Assembly (NCBI RefSeq): GCF_014705605.1
Contig: NZ_JACXIZ010000027.1
Location: 62,001 to 126,000, forward strand
Direction of reading: 5' to 3'
Length of the DNA stretch: 64,000 nt
Source of the DNA: Paenibacillus sabuli
Lineage (GTDB): Bacteria > Bacillota > Bacilli > Paenibacillales > Paenibacillaceae
Within the stretch, counting starts at the first letter, position 1; the number at the start of each line of letters is the position of its first letter. The position numbers and the translations under genes were made by a program. This document shows, in pieces, positions 48,109 through 57,196 of the stretch. The notes beneath the pieces are model-generated. The model ran no database searches. It saw only the letters and a list, made by a program, of their open reading frames with translations, and was not told the DNA's origin.

Positions 48109-48975
48109 TTAGTGCTCAGCGCGCTCGGATAACATCGGCGCATACATCATTAGGGCCTGATTGGACGTCACAACGCAATCCTCCAGCACAATGCCGGTCA
48201 TATCCAGGCAGCGCCGGCCGATGACATTGCGGCGGACGTAGCCGCCCCAGGCCTCCTGCGCGATCGCATGCTCGCGTTCGTACACCTCATAGCGTTGCGT
48301 CAGCGGTCGCTCGCATTCCAATCGGCCTTGCAGCTCGCTGTCGGTCACTTCGATCCGCAGTCGGAAGGCATGCGGCGTCGGATTATGGAGCTGCAGATCC
48401 AGATAGTTATAGGCGCAGGTGGCGCCGCTGCCGAACGGCTGCGTCCGATTCGTATCCGGAAAGACGTCGTAGCTATGGCGGTGACGCTCCGTGACCTCGA
48501 GCGGCGAGTGCAATGCCATCCAATAGATCAGATTCGACAGCTGGCACAATCCGCCCCCGATCCCGGAACGGAACCGCCCGTAATATAATACCATGCCGGG
48601 CCGATAGCCCTTTCGCTTGCTAGGTTTTCCGATCGTGCGCCAGTAGGAGAACGTCTCGCCTGGCTGAATCATCAGCCCGTTTAGCCGTGGAGCCGCCAGG
48701 CGCAGATTATGAACTTTACCGAGCTGCATCTCGTCTTCGACATCCTTGAGCGCCCGGAAGAGCGGCGTGGCATGCTCAAAGACCGTGGAGGGCCAAGCGG
48801 CGTCGCCGGGATCGCGGACCTTTGCCAAGCGCTCCCTGCCCGTTGCCCAAGCGGCGTACCGTCTTCCAGTATACCACCATTTGCCCAGCTTCAGCCGGAG
48901 CGCGGAACGTTTTACAGGTCTCATATTCACGTGCCCCGTTTCAATCAGATTAGCATGCGACATGCTTGCTTCCAT
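48109..48975 (-). CDS. VanW family protein
   Basis: Protein of 288 residues of the VanW type. The conserved core is NGLMIQPGETFSYWRTIGKP, followed by GYRPGMVLYYGRFRSGIGGG, LCQLSNLIYWMALHSPLEVT, RHRHSYDVFPDT and CAYNYLDLQLHNPT. VanW occurs in some glycopeptide-resistance clusters and widely in spore-formers, with unknown biochemical role. There is no signal peptide. The start is uncertain: ATG 48975 has only a weak site and ATG 48924 follows a GGGGC stretch. No other van-type genes are adjacent. Confidence 0.87.
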   Translation of the reverse strand: MEASMSHANLIETGHVNMRPVKRSALRLKLGKWWYTGRRYAAWATGRERLAKVRDPGDAAWPSTVFEHATPLFRALKDVEDEMQLGKVHNLRLAAPRLNGLMIQPGETFSYWRTIGKPSKRKGYRPGMVLYYGRFRSGIGGGLCQLSNLIYWMALHSPLEVTERHRHSYDVFPDTNRTQPFGSGATCAYNYLDLQLHNPTPHAFRLRIEVTDSELQGRLECERPLTQRYEVYEREHAIAQEAWGGYVRRNVIGRRCLDMTGIVLEDCVVTSNQALMMYAPMLSERAEH

Positions 48976-49049
48976 ACTTCGCGTTTATGTCGGCAATCTC
49001 CTGCCACAAATGGCAAGTGCGAAACGGCTCACGTCGTCCGATCTTTAAT

Positions 49050-49082
49050 TTTAAAGAAGCCGCCCGACAACGCCGGGCGGCT
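49050..49082 (-). terminator. Terminator of the kinase-regulator-RND operon
   Basis: AGCCGCCCG (49058-49066) and CGGGCGGCT (49074-49082) are perfect partners; on the minus strand TTCTTTAAAATT follows the stem. Confidence 0.7.
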
Positions 49083-49122
49083 CCCAATGCACATATTTAA
49101 TTCATTACTATATTCATCTCCA

Positions 49123-52100
49123 CTATTCGTCCAGACCGTGCTTCGGCGCCTTGCGGAAGCGAGCCAGGAACTCGTATACGATTGGCACGATCAGCAGCGT
49201 CAGCAGCGTCGAGCTGGCGAGACCGCCAATGACCGTGACGCCAAGTCCTTTGGAGATCAGGCCGCCGGATTCGAAGCCGAAGGCCAGCGGCAGCAGCGCG
49301 CCGATTGTTGCCAGCGCCGTCATCAGAATCGGGCGCAGCCGGGTGCCGGCTGCCTCGAGCAGCGCTTCTCGGACCGACAGGCCTTCCTTCTGCTTGTGAA
49401 TAACGCGGTCGATCAGCACGATTGCATTCGTCACGACGATCCCGATCAGCATCAGCGCGCCGATGAGCGCCGTCACGCTGATCGTCTCTCCGGCGATCCA
49501 GAGCGCCACCAGGCCCCCGATAATCGTGAACGGCAGCGAGAACAAGATCGTCAGCGGCGTCAATCCGCCGCCGAAGGTGATGACGAGCACGAGGTAGACG
49601 ACCGCTACCGCTGCCAGCATCGCTATCGCCAAGTCGGCAAAGGCGTCGTTCATCTGCGCCGTTACACCGCCAAAGCTGATCTCCACTTGCTCCGGAAGCT
49701 CAAGCGCGTCAAGCTCCTTGCTGAGCTCGCTGGACACCGCGGCCACATTGGCGCTCGTCACGTCAGCGGACACCTCGGTATACACGCGGTCATTCTGGCG
49801 GGTAATCGTGTTCGGCGATTCCCCTTCCTCGATCGTCATGACGTCCTTGATCGCCACCTCCATGCCGAGCGGCGAATTCAGCGTCACGTTTCCCAGCTCT
49901 TCCTTGGTCGAGTAGCTTTCCTGATCGACTTCGAGATACACATTCAGACGCTTGCCGTCCTGTTCGATCGTCGTCAGTACCGGCCGCTCGCGCGCCGGAC
50001 TGAGCGCCATCGCCACCTGACCGGCAGCCAGGCCGTATTGGGCCAGCTTTTCCTGATCCGCTACGAGCGTGTATTGATCATACGTCTGCGACAGGCTCGT
50101 GTCGATATTCGTGAGTTCGTCGTGCTCGGCCATCTTGTCCATGACCTGCTGCACGACCGGTTCGAGCGAAGCCATGTCCGGCCCATAGATTTGCAGAGCC
50201 AGCCCGCTGCCGCCCAGGCCGCCGCCGGCAAAATTCTGCTGCTTCCATTCGCCTTCGCCGCCCATGTCCTGCAGCAGCGCGATCACGGCTTCCTTCTCGT
50301 CCTCGAAGCCCTTGTAATCGGAGGCGTAATTGAGATAGAACAGCGCCTGCTTGGACGCGCCCGGATTCATCGGGTTCGCGCCGCCGACGGAATATTGCTG
50401 CATTTCGATTCCGTCGCGCGTCATGAAGGCCTGCTCGGCCTCGAGCGCCATCGCTTCGACATCTTCCTGCGATTCGCCGGGCGCCGGATTGTAGGTGACG
50501 ACCATCATTTTCTGCTCGTCGGCCGGCAGGAAGCTGAAGCCGATCAGCGGCGTGAGCAGGAAGCTCGCTGCCAGCAGGACGACCGCGCCGCCGAACGTAA
50601 TCAGCTTGTGGTTGAGCGCCCAGTTCAGAATGCCTTTGTAGCCTTCGGCCATGCGGCCGGGTTTATCCTCGTGCACCTTTTTGAGCGGCCGTTCGCCCGT
50701 CAAAAACTTGCGGAACAGCATATGCGCCAGCATCGGCACGACGGTGACGGCCACCAGGAGCGAGGCCAGCAGTGCGAACACAATGGTAAGCGCGAACGGC
50801 ATGAAGATCTCGCCTACGGGACCTTCCACTAGACCGAGCGGGACAAATACGGCAATCGTCACGATTGTAGAAGCCAAAATCGGCACAAACATCTCGCGTG
50901 TCGATTCCAGAATCAGCTCGCTGCCCTTGAGCCGTTCGCCGGAGAGCGACATTCGCCGATAGATATTCTCGATGACGACAATCGAATCGTCGACGACCCG
51001 GCCGATCGCAACCGTCATGGCCCCGAGCGTCATCACGTTGAGCGTGACGTCCATCTGACCGAGGACCAACAGCGCGATCAGGATCGACAGCGGAATCGAG
51101 ACGACTGCGATCAGCGTCGAACGAATATCCCGCAGGAACAACAGAATGATGATGATGGCAAACAGCGAGCCCATCAACGCCTTGTTCAGCATCGTGTGAA
51201 CCGAATCCTCGATCGGCTCGCCCTGGTCAAAGGCGAAATCCACGATCAGGCCGTTCAACTCCGACGCGATCGCTTCGGTTTCTTCTTTCACCGCGTTGAC
51301 GACATCGACCGTATTGGCGTCGGCGGCCTTGACGACCGAGATGCCGATGGAATCGTTGCCGTTGGTACGCGAGATCGACTCGGCGCTGCCGACAATCTCG
51401 ATATCGGCGATATCGCCAAGCGGCACGGTCGGCAGGCCGGTCATCGCTCCGGCTTGTGGGGCTTGCTCACTGGCGGAATCCTGCTGCTGTGCTGCAGCGT
51501 CGCCTTCCTGCGCCGTGGCGCCAGCTCCGTCACCGGCCTGGGGCGCGCTCATGCCGCCATCCGGCGCTGCGCCTCCGCCTTGTTGCCCCGCGCCAGACTG
51601 CGCGCCGCCTGCGGCGCCGCTCGGGATGACCGGGATCGGCAGATTCTGCAGATCCTCCAGCGTGACGATGTTGCCGTCCACGAGCAAGGCCTTCTCCGAG
51701 CCGTCGAGCGGATGAATGCCGAGCGGGACGGACAGCGCCGCGCCTTGGATGAGACCGCGCACCGTCTCCTGGCTCAGCCCGAGCTCGGCCATCTTCGCAT
51801 TGTCAAATGCAAGCTGCGCTTCCTGGACATGCTGCCCGGATACTTGGACCGAGGCTACGCCAGGCAGCCCCTGCACACGCGGCAGCACGGACGACTCTAC
51901 AAGCTCGGTCAATTCGGCCAGATCACGCGACTCGTCGGCCAGACTAAGCGAGATGACGGGGAACGCATTGAGCGAGATTCGCGATACGTCGCTCTCTTGA
52001 GCGCCGTCCGGCAAGCTCACCTCCGCCAGCACCTCGTTCACCTCGGTGACGGCCTTCTCCATGTCCTTGTCATAATTGTATTCGATAACGATCGAGGACA

Positions 52101-52371
52101 CGTTCTCCATCGAGGTGGACGAGACGTTGGTTACGCCGGACAGATTGCGCGTCCGCTGCTCGATCGGCAGGGTGAGCTCTTCCATCACTTCCTCCGGCGT
52201 TGCGCCGGGGTAGATTGTGGTGACGCTGACAATCGGAATCGTGATATCCGGCATCGTCTCCATCTTCATGTTCAAGCCGGAATACAATCCGCCAACGGTC
52301 ACAATAAGGGTCATAATCCATAAGGCAAACTTGTTTTTCAGCGAAAAACGGATCGTGCTTTTCACTCGCAT
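49123..52371 (-). CDS. RND efflux transporter (AcrB/SwrC-like)
   Basis: Proton-driven exporter of the RND superfamily, 1082 residues with twelve membrane helices and two large outside loops. MPDITIPIVSVTTIYPGATP near the start, GRVVDDSIVVIENIYRR with the proton-relay Asp pair, LLVAVTVVPMLAHMLF and the duplicate C-terminal helices (GALMLIGIVVTNAIVLIDRV) are typical. In Bacillus the related SwrC exports surfactin and other compounds. A Gly/Ala/Gln-rich stretch of about 65 residues interrupts the first outside domain. AAGGAG lies close to the ATG. No membrane-fusion partner is present. It is probably controlled by the two-component genes just upstream. Confidence 0.92.
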   Translation of the reverse strand: MRVKSTIRFSLKNKFALWIMTLIVTVGGLYSGLNMKMETMPDITIPIVSVTTIYPGATPEEVMEELTLPIEQRTRNLSGVTNVSSTSMENVSSIVIEYNYDKDMEKAVTEVNEVLAEVSLPDGAQESDVSRISLNAFPVISLSLADESRDLAELTELVESSVLPRVQGLPGVASVQVSGQHVQEAQLAFDNAKMAELGLSQETVRGLIQGAALSVPLGIHPLDGSEKALLVDGNIVTLEDLQNLPIPVIPSGAAGGAQSGAGQQGGGAAPDGGMSAPQAGDGAGATAQEGDAAAQQQDSASEQAPQAGAMTGLPTVPLGDIADIEIVGSAESISRTNGNDSIGISVVKAADANTVDVVNAVKEETEAIASELNGLIVDFAFDQGEPIEDSVHTMLNKALMGSLFAIIIILLFLRDIRSTLIAVVSIPLSILIALLVLGQMDVTLNVMTLGAMTVAIGRVVDDSIVVIENIYRRMSLSGERLKGSELILESTREMFVPILASTIVTIAVFVPLGLVEGPVGEIFMPFALTIVFALLASLLVAVTVVPMLAHMLFRKFLTGERPLKKVHEDKPGRMAEGYKGILNWALNHKLITFGGAVVLLAASFLLTPLIGFSFLPADEQKMMVVTYNPAPGESQEDVEAMALEAEQAFMTRDGIEMQQYSVGGANPMNPGASKQALFYLNYASDYKGFEDEKEAVIALLQDMGGEGEWKQQNFAGGGLGGSGLALQIYGPDMASLEPVVQQVMDKMAEHDELTNIDTSLSQTYDQYTLVADQEKLAQYGLAAGQVAMALSPARERPVLTTIEQDGKRLNVYLEVDQESYSTKEELGNVTLNSPLGMEVAIKDVMTIEEGESPNTITRQNDRVYTEVSADVTSANVAAVSSELSKELDALELPEQVEISFGGVTAQMNDAFADLAIAMLAAVAVVYLVLVITFGGGLTPLTILFSLPFTIIGGLVALWIAGETISVTALIGALMLIGIVVTNAIVLIDRVIHKQKEGLSVREALLEAAGTRLRPILMTALATIGALLPLAFGFESGGLISKGLGVTVIGGLASSTLLTLLIVPIVYEFLARFRKAPKHGLDE

Positions 52372-52422
52372 TCCACTCCTTTGACTGCTTGTCTGTCTTT
52401 TGGCTAATCGGATGACAGGTTA

Positions 52423-53112
52423 CTAAGGCTTGAAGCGATAGCCGACGCCCCAGATCGTTTCGATGTACTCGGGGGTGGACGGATCGCGCTCGACCTTCTC
52501 GCGGATCCGCCGAATATGGACGGTGACGGTCGTCAGATCGCCCGACGATTCCAGTCCCCACAAGCGTTCGAACAGCTCCTCCTTCGTGAATACGCGATTG
52601 GGATGGAGCGCCATGAACTGCAGCAACTCGTATTCCTTGGAGGTCAGCACCGCTTCTTGTTCGTTGACAAAGACGCGCCTGGACGGCTTGTCGATAATCA
52701 GGCCGCGCACCCGAATCTGTTCGCTGCGCCCGTCCCGCGCGCCGAGCAAACGCTCGTAGCGGGAGAGATGGGCTTTGACACGGGCGACCAACTCCCCCGG
52801 ACTGAAGGGCTTGGTCATGTAATCGTCCGCCCCAAGCCCGAGACCGCGGATTTTATCGATCTCCTCCTTGCGCGCCGTCACCATCAGCACCGGAATGTCC
52901 TTGGTCTGGCGAATCTGGCGACAGATCTCGAAGCCGTCGACCTGCGGCAGCATCAGATCGAGCACGATCAGGTCAAAATCGCGCGCAAGCGCAAGCTCGA
53001 GCCCTTGCTCGCCGCTGTCCGCCAGCTCGACCTGAAAGCCGTGGATTTCGAGATAATCCCGTTCCAGCTCGGCAATCGAGGTCTCGTCTTCGATAATCAG
53101 AATTTTTTTCAT
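52423..53112 (-). CDS. OmpR-family response regulator
   Basis: Regulator of 229 residues: receiver (ILIIEDETSIAELERDYLEI, Asp in LIVLDLMLPQVDG, Lys in DYMTKPFSPGE) and winged helix (SKEYELLQFMALHPNRVFTK, LTTVTVHIRRIREKVE, TIWGVGYRF). Its start overlaps the kinase stop as ATGA and the RND gene follows 51 bases later, so it likely regulates the exporter. The kinase-before-regulator order is the reverse of the usual one. Confidence 0.92.
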   Translation of the reverse strand: MKKILIIEDETSIAELERDYLEIHGFQVELADSGEQGLELALARDFDLIVLDLMLPQVDGFEICRQIRQTKDIPVLMVTARKEEIDKIRGLGLGADDYMTKPFSPGELVARVKAHLSRYERLLGARDGRSEQIRVRGLIIDKPSRRVFVNEQEAVLTSKEYELLQFMALHPNRVFTKEELFERLWGLESSGDLTTVTVHIRRIREKVERDPSTPEYIETIWGVGYRFKP

Positions 53113-54563
53113 TGCACGCCTCCACCGTCTGTCATCGACTTGGTCTTGGGCAGGCTGAACTGGATGCTCATGCCTCTGGACTTGACGCTCTGTGCCTGCA
53201 CGCTCCCCCCGTGCGCCTCGATGATGCGACGTACGATCGCCAGGCCGAGCCCGCTGCCGCCGCCGTTCTGACTGCGCGACTGCTCGGCACGGTAGAAACG
53301 CTCGAACACATGCGGCAGCACATCCGCTCCGACGCCTGGCCCGTTGTCGCGAATTTCCACGACCGCTTCCTCCGGGCGCTCGGACAGAATGACGACGATG
53401 CGCGGCGGGTCGCTCCGCTCGCCCGCCGGCATGTACTTCAGGCTGTTGTCAATAATGTTGGACAACACGCGGCTCAGCTTCTCGCGGTCGGCGAGCACAT
53501 AGACCCCGCCGGTGAACGGATACGTGAAATCAAGCTGCACGCCCGCCTTCTCCATGTCGAATGCGCGCTCCTCCAGATAATCGCTCAAGTAGGTCCGCAG
53601 CTCGACGGGCTGGAGCTCGAACGGCTCCTTGTTCAGGTCCAGCTTGGAGAACAGGAACAGCTCGTCGATCAGCTTGTCCATGTCGGCGGCCTTGCGGTAG
53701 ATCGTGCGCATATAGCGCTCGCGCTTCTCGTCGGTGTTCGCTACCCCATCCAGGATGCCCTCGACATAGCCCTTGATGGCGGTGATCGGCGTCTTCAGAT
53801 CATGCGAGATGTGCGAGAGCAGCTCCTTGCGGTTCGCTTCGTATTGCGCACTCTGATCCATTGAGGCTTTGAGGCGTTGACGCATGTTCTCGAAGGCATG
53901 CCCGAGTCGGCCGATCTCGTCGCCCGAGGTGGACGTGATGTTGAAGTCGAGATTGCCCCCGCTCATCTGGTCCGCCGCCTCCTTGAGCCGATGCAGCGGC
54001 CGCGTCAGGCTGCGCGAGACGAGATAGCTGAGCACCAGGTGGGTGACGATGACCGAGCCCAGGATGGTCAGCAGGATGAGCGGGCGCAGATAGACGGGCA
54101 GCGGTTCATAATTGAAGAGCATGACGATCTCGCCCGTCTCGCCGCCGGCATACGTGAAGCCGACTCGGTGTACATAATACATACGGCCATCCAGCTTGAT
54201 TGTCTCCTGCTCCGCGGTCTGAGCTGCCAATTCGCCCGGCCGCTCGATCCAGGAGGAGTACTCGGCCGGCTCGGCACCTCTCAGCACGATAATGCCGGAG
54301 CCGAGCTCGTCGAAGCGGTCGATCAAGCCGCTGATGTACTGCCGGTCCTCCAGACGGCTCGGATCGTGGTCCAGCACGTAGCCGAATTCGCCATTGAGCT
54401 CGGACAAGCGAATCTGCAGCTCGCGGTTGACCTCGTGTCCGCGCAGCAGGTCGGCCTTGCCCTGCACGACCGGAGAGATGAGCAGCGCGACGATGATGAT
54501 CAGCACCTGCGGCACGATAATCATGCCGAGCAACGACAGCTTCAGCTTCAGGGATATCGACAT
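53109..54563 (-). CDS. Two-component sensor histidine kinase
   Basis: Membrane kinase of 484 residues: helix at about 10-32, an outside sensor domain of roughly 125 residues (VLDHDPSRLEDRQYISGLI, RMYYVHRVGFTYAGGETGE), second helix near 163-185, HAMP, HisKA with SHISHDLKTPITAIKGYVEG and HATPase with NIIDNSLKYMP and GSGLGLAIVRRIIEAHGG. It is first in the kinase-regulator-RND operon and probably senses an exported or membrane-active compound; that is inference from context. Confidence 0.92.
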   Translation of the reverse strand: MSISLKLKLSLLGMIIVPQVLIIIVALLISPVVQGKADLLRGHEVNRELQIRLSELNGEFGYVLDHDPSRLEDRQYISGLIDRFDELGSGIIVLRGAEPAEYSSWIERPGELAAQTAEQETIKLDGRMYYVHRVGFTYAGGETGEIVMLFNYEPLPVYLRPLILLTILGSVIVTHLVLSYLVSRSLTRPLHRLKEAADQMSGGNLDFNITSTSGDEIGRLGHAFENMRQRLKASMDQSAQYEANRKELLSHISHDLKTPITAIKGYVEGILDGVANTDEKRERYMRTIYRKAADMDKLIDELFLFSKLDLNKEPFELQPVELRTYLSDYLEERAFDMEKAGVQLDFTYPFTGGVYVLADREKLSRVLSNIIDNSLKYMPAGERSDPPRIVVILSERPEEAVVEIRDNGPGVGADVLPHVFERFYRAEQSRSQNGGGSGLGLAIVRRIIEAHGGSVQAQSVKSRGMSIQFSLPKTKSMTDGGGVQ

Positions 54564-54689
54564 TGCGATCCCGCCTTTTCGCTTTCTAAGTATCAGTCTA
54601 CCAATTGAATATGAACCAGTCGGAAACGAATTATTAACGTTTTCTTAAATATGCTGCGCTGTCCTTTGGGCGTGCGAGTTTCGTTCCGC

Positions 54690-54727
54690 AAAAAACGCCG
54701 ATCCCAGGGATTCCAAGGACCGGCGTT
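54690..54727 (-). terminator. Terminator upstream of the kinase operon, downstream of resE
   Basis: On the minus strand AACGCCGGTCC and GGGATCGGCGTT form a stem with one bulge, then TTTTTT. It ends the res operon. Confidence 0.7.
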
Positions 54728-54791
54728 CGTGCATTTCGCGTAAAATGTCAAGTTCAAGCGCGACGGCGACTTTGTTTCACGAGCAACAAGA

Positions 54792-56243
54792 TTAACTTCC
54801 ATGCTCGGACAGATGCCAAGGCGCTTCGACAGGAAGCAGCAGCGTAAAGGTCGTGCCTTCGCCAGGCGTGCTCGCCACGCCGATCTCGCCGCGATGGGCC
54901 TCGATGATGTTCCGCACGATCGCCAGACCGAGGCCGGTGCCGCCGGAGGCGCGCGTCCGGGCCTTGTCGGCCTTGTAGAAGCGCTCGAAAATGTAAGGCA
55001 GATCCTCGCGCGGTACGCCCTGTCCCTCGTCCCGGACCGTCACCTGCGCGTACGGCTTGTCGTCCTGAGTCGTCTCGGACAGTGTGATGTAGATGCCCGC
55101 CTCCGCCGGCGTATGCCGCAGCGCGTTGTCCAGCAGATTCGTCAGCACCTGCTCCAGCCGATCCTCGTCGGCCGCCTGCAGCAGCAGCGGATGCGCCGGA
55201 TTCGTGTAGAACAGCCGAATGCCGCGCTCCTTGGCGTAGACCTGGAACTTGCGATGCACGCGCTGGATCAGGCCGTTCATCTCCACCTCGCGCAGCTGCA
55301 TCTCCAGATGCCCCGCCTCCATCCGGGCCAGATCGAGCAGATCCTTGACGAGCCGGCCCATCCGCAGCGACTCGTCATGGATGACCTGGACGAGCTCGCC
55401 GCGCTCCTCCGGCGAGGCCGCGATGTCGTCGAGCAGCGCCTCGCTATAGCCCTGCAGCATCGAGAGCGGCGTGCGAATCTCATGCGAGACGTTGGCCACA
55501 AAGTCGCGCCGCAGCTTCTCCAGCCGGAACTCCTCGGTGACCTCGCGCAGCACCGCCACCGCGCCCCGCACGCTCTGATTGGAGGTGAGCGGCGCCATCA
55601 CGACCGACCAGACGCCGTCGCGCACATGCAGCTTGCCGCTGCTGTCCCGGCCCTCGCGCAGCACGGTGCGGTACAGCTCATACAGCGGCACCGGCACTTC
55701 GCCAAACGGCCGGTAGTCCGGCTCGGCCTCCTCCGTCCAGTCGAGCTCGCTCCATTCCGCCAGCAGCTCCTGGCCCTGCGGATTGGTCAGAATGACGCGC
55801 CCGGACGCATCGAAGGTGACCACCGCGTCGGCCATGCTGCGCAGCACGCTCGAGAGATGCTCCTTCTCGTGCTGCAGGTCCTTGATCAGCTCCTCCAGTT
55901 CGGTGCCCATATTGTTGAACGTGTTGGCGAGCTCGCCGATCTCGTCGTTGGAGCGGATCGGGACCCGGATGCCGTACTTGCCCTGAGCGATCTGGTCCGC
56001 CGCTTCCTTGAGCCGGACGAGCGGCTGCGTGATCTTGGTGATCAGAAAAAAAGCAAAAAACGTGGTCAGCAAAAATCCGATTACCCCGACATAGACAAAC
56101 AGCACCTTGATCTCGTGTGAGGAGGAAGCCGAAAAGACATTGTCGACATACTGCATCAGGAAAAGGCCTAACGTAATGAGAATGACCGCCACGAGCGCGA
56201 TGATCGTGAGCCACAGCTTGCCGACTACGCTCCGCCAGATCAT
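54792..56243 (-). CDS. resE: Sensor histidine kinase ResE
   Basis: Kinase of the ResDE redox/respiration system, 483 residues: helix 10-31, a very short outside loop of about 15 residues, helix 47-68, HAMP, a PAS domain (about 130-240, LRSMADAVVTFDASGRVILT), HisKA with FVANVSHEIRTPLSMLQGYS and HATPase (GTGLGLAIVRNIIEAHRG). Bacillus subtilis ResE is longer and has a larger extracytoplasmic domain, so sensing here must rely on the PAS or membrane parts. It starts two bases after the resD stop. Position after resABC-resD fixes the identity. Confidence 0.9.
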   Translation of the reverse strand: MIWRSVVGKLWLTIIALVAVILITLGLFLMQYVDNVFSASSSHEIKVLFVYVGVIGFLLTTFFAFFLITKITQPLVRLKEAADQIAQGKYGIRVPIRSNDEIGELANTFNNMGTELEELIKDLQHEKEHLSSVLRSMADAVVTFDASGRVILTNPQGQELLAEWSELDWTEEAEPDYRPFGEVPVPLYELYRTVLREGRDSSGKLHVRDGVWSVVMAPLTSNQSVRGAVAVLREVTEEFRLEKLRRDFVANVSHEIRTPLSMLQGYSEALLDDIAASPEERGELVQVIHDESLRMGRLVKDLLDLARMEAGHLEMQLREVEMNGLIQRVHRKFQVYAKERGIRLFYTNPAHPLLLQAADEDRLEQVLTNLLDNALRHTPAEAGIYITLSETTQDDKPYAQVTVRDEGQGVPREDLPYIFERFYKADKARTRASGGTGLGLAIVRNIIEAHRGEIGVASTPGEGTTFTLLLPVEAPWHLSEHGS

Positions 56244-56245
56244 CG

Positions 56246-56962
56246 TTACTTCGGCACCTCAAGCTTGTAGCCGACGCCCCATACCGTCGTGATCATCGCC
56301 GCGGCCTCCGGCGATACTTTGTTCAGCTTTTCCCTGAGTCGCTTTACGTGGGTGTCGACGGTGCGAAGATCGCCGAAAAACTCGTAATTCCATACGTCCT
56401 TGAGCAGGTCCTCGCGCGAGAATACTTTGTCCGGGGAAATCGCCAAATAATGCAGCAGCTCGTATTCCTTGGGCGTCAGGCTGACTTCCTGCCCGCCCGC
56501 GGAAACCCGATGCGCGTCATGCTCGATAATGAGGCTCGGGAATACAATATTGTTCGTCATCGCGCGTTCCTTGCTTAAATACGCCGTCGCAGAGGCGCGC
56601 CGCAGGATCGCTTTGACGCGATAGATTACTTCGCGCGGGCTGAACGGCTTGACGACGTAATCGTCCGCCCCGACCTCGAAGCCCTGCACCCGGTTCATCT
56701 CCTCGCCCTTGGCCGTCAGCATGATGACCGGCGTCGCCTTGGACTGGCGCAGGCGGGTGCACACCTCGATGCCGTCGATCCCGGGCAGCATCACGTCGAG
56801 CAGAATCAGATCGTAATCGTTGTCGCTGGCCAGCCGCAGCGCGGACTCGCCGTCCTCGGCTTCGTCGATCAGATAGCCTTCCTTTTCCAGGTACATCTTC
56901 AGCAGTCTGCGGATGCGTTCTTCGTCGTCGACGACGAGGATCCGTTCTACATGCTCGGACAT
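56246..56962 (-). CDS. resD: Response regulator ResD
   Basis: OmpR-family regulator of 238 residues controlling respiration and cytochrome biogenesis genes. The receiver domain (ILVVDDEERIRRLLKMYLEK, Asp in LILLDVMLPGIDG, DDYVVKPFSPRE) is followed by the winged helix (TPKEYELLHYLAISPDKVFS, RTVDTHVKRLREKLN, TVWGVGYKLE). The ATG at 56962 follows GAGGAGCGAAGCGGG; the 67 codons upstream in frame are non-coding and overlap the structured interval at 57039-57151. Confidence 0.93.
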   Translation of the reverse strand: MSEHVERILVVDDEERIRRLLKMYLEKEGYLIDEAEDGESALRLASDNDYDLILLDVMLPGIDGIEVCTRLRQSKATPVIMLTAKGEEMNRVQGFEVGADDYVVKPFSPREVIYRVKAILRRASATAYLSKERAMTNNIVFPSLIIEHDAHRVSAGGQEVSLTPKEYELLHYLAISPDKVFSREDLLKDVWNYEFFGDLRTVDTHVKRLREKLNKVSPEAAAMITTVWGVGYKLEVPK

Positions 56963-57038
56963 CCCGCTTCGCTCCTCTCTAGCGTTCATAAGTATTGTGG
57001 TGAAAAGTATAGCCGACGTGACCGAAATGCGTTTCCGA

Positions 57039-57151
57039 CCGCCGTTCCTCCTCGATCCCTTGAATTTTAACCTCTCAGAGGAAGGAATCGAGGAGCAAAA
57101 TGGCGGACGCTCAAACGTTCTGCAAGAACGTACGTCGAAAGCATATGCTTT
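57039..57151. repeat. Cluster of inverted repeats between resC and resD
   Basis: A long imperfect hairpin pairs CCGCC-n-CTCCTCGATCCCTT (57039-57061) with AAGGAATCGAGGAG-n-GGCGG (57082-57106), with a small CCTCTCAGAGG stem in the loop. Next to it are the palindromes ACGTTCT-GCA-AGAACGT (57115-57131) and AAAGCATATGCTTT (57138-57151). No T-tract follows on either strand. Confidence 0.6.
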
Positions 57152-57196
57152 TCTCCAACGCATTTTCGGTCACTCTGGCACTTTTTCACCACACTT

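Noticed and set aside
48709-50832. A 707-codon open frame on the plus strand
   Set aside because: It is antisense to the RND transporter and VanW genes, whose protein motifs are certain; the Asp/His/Arg/Gln-rich translation resembles no family.
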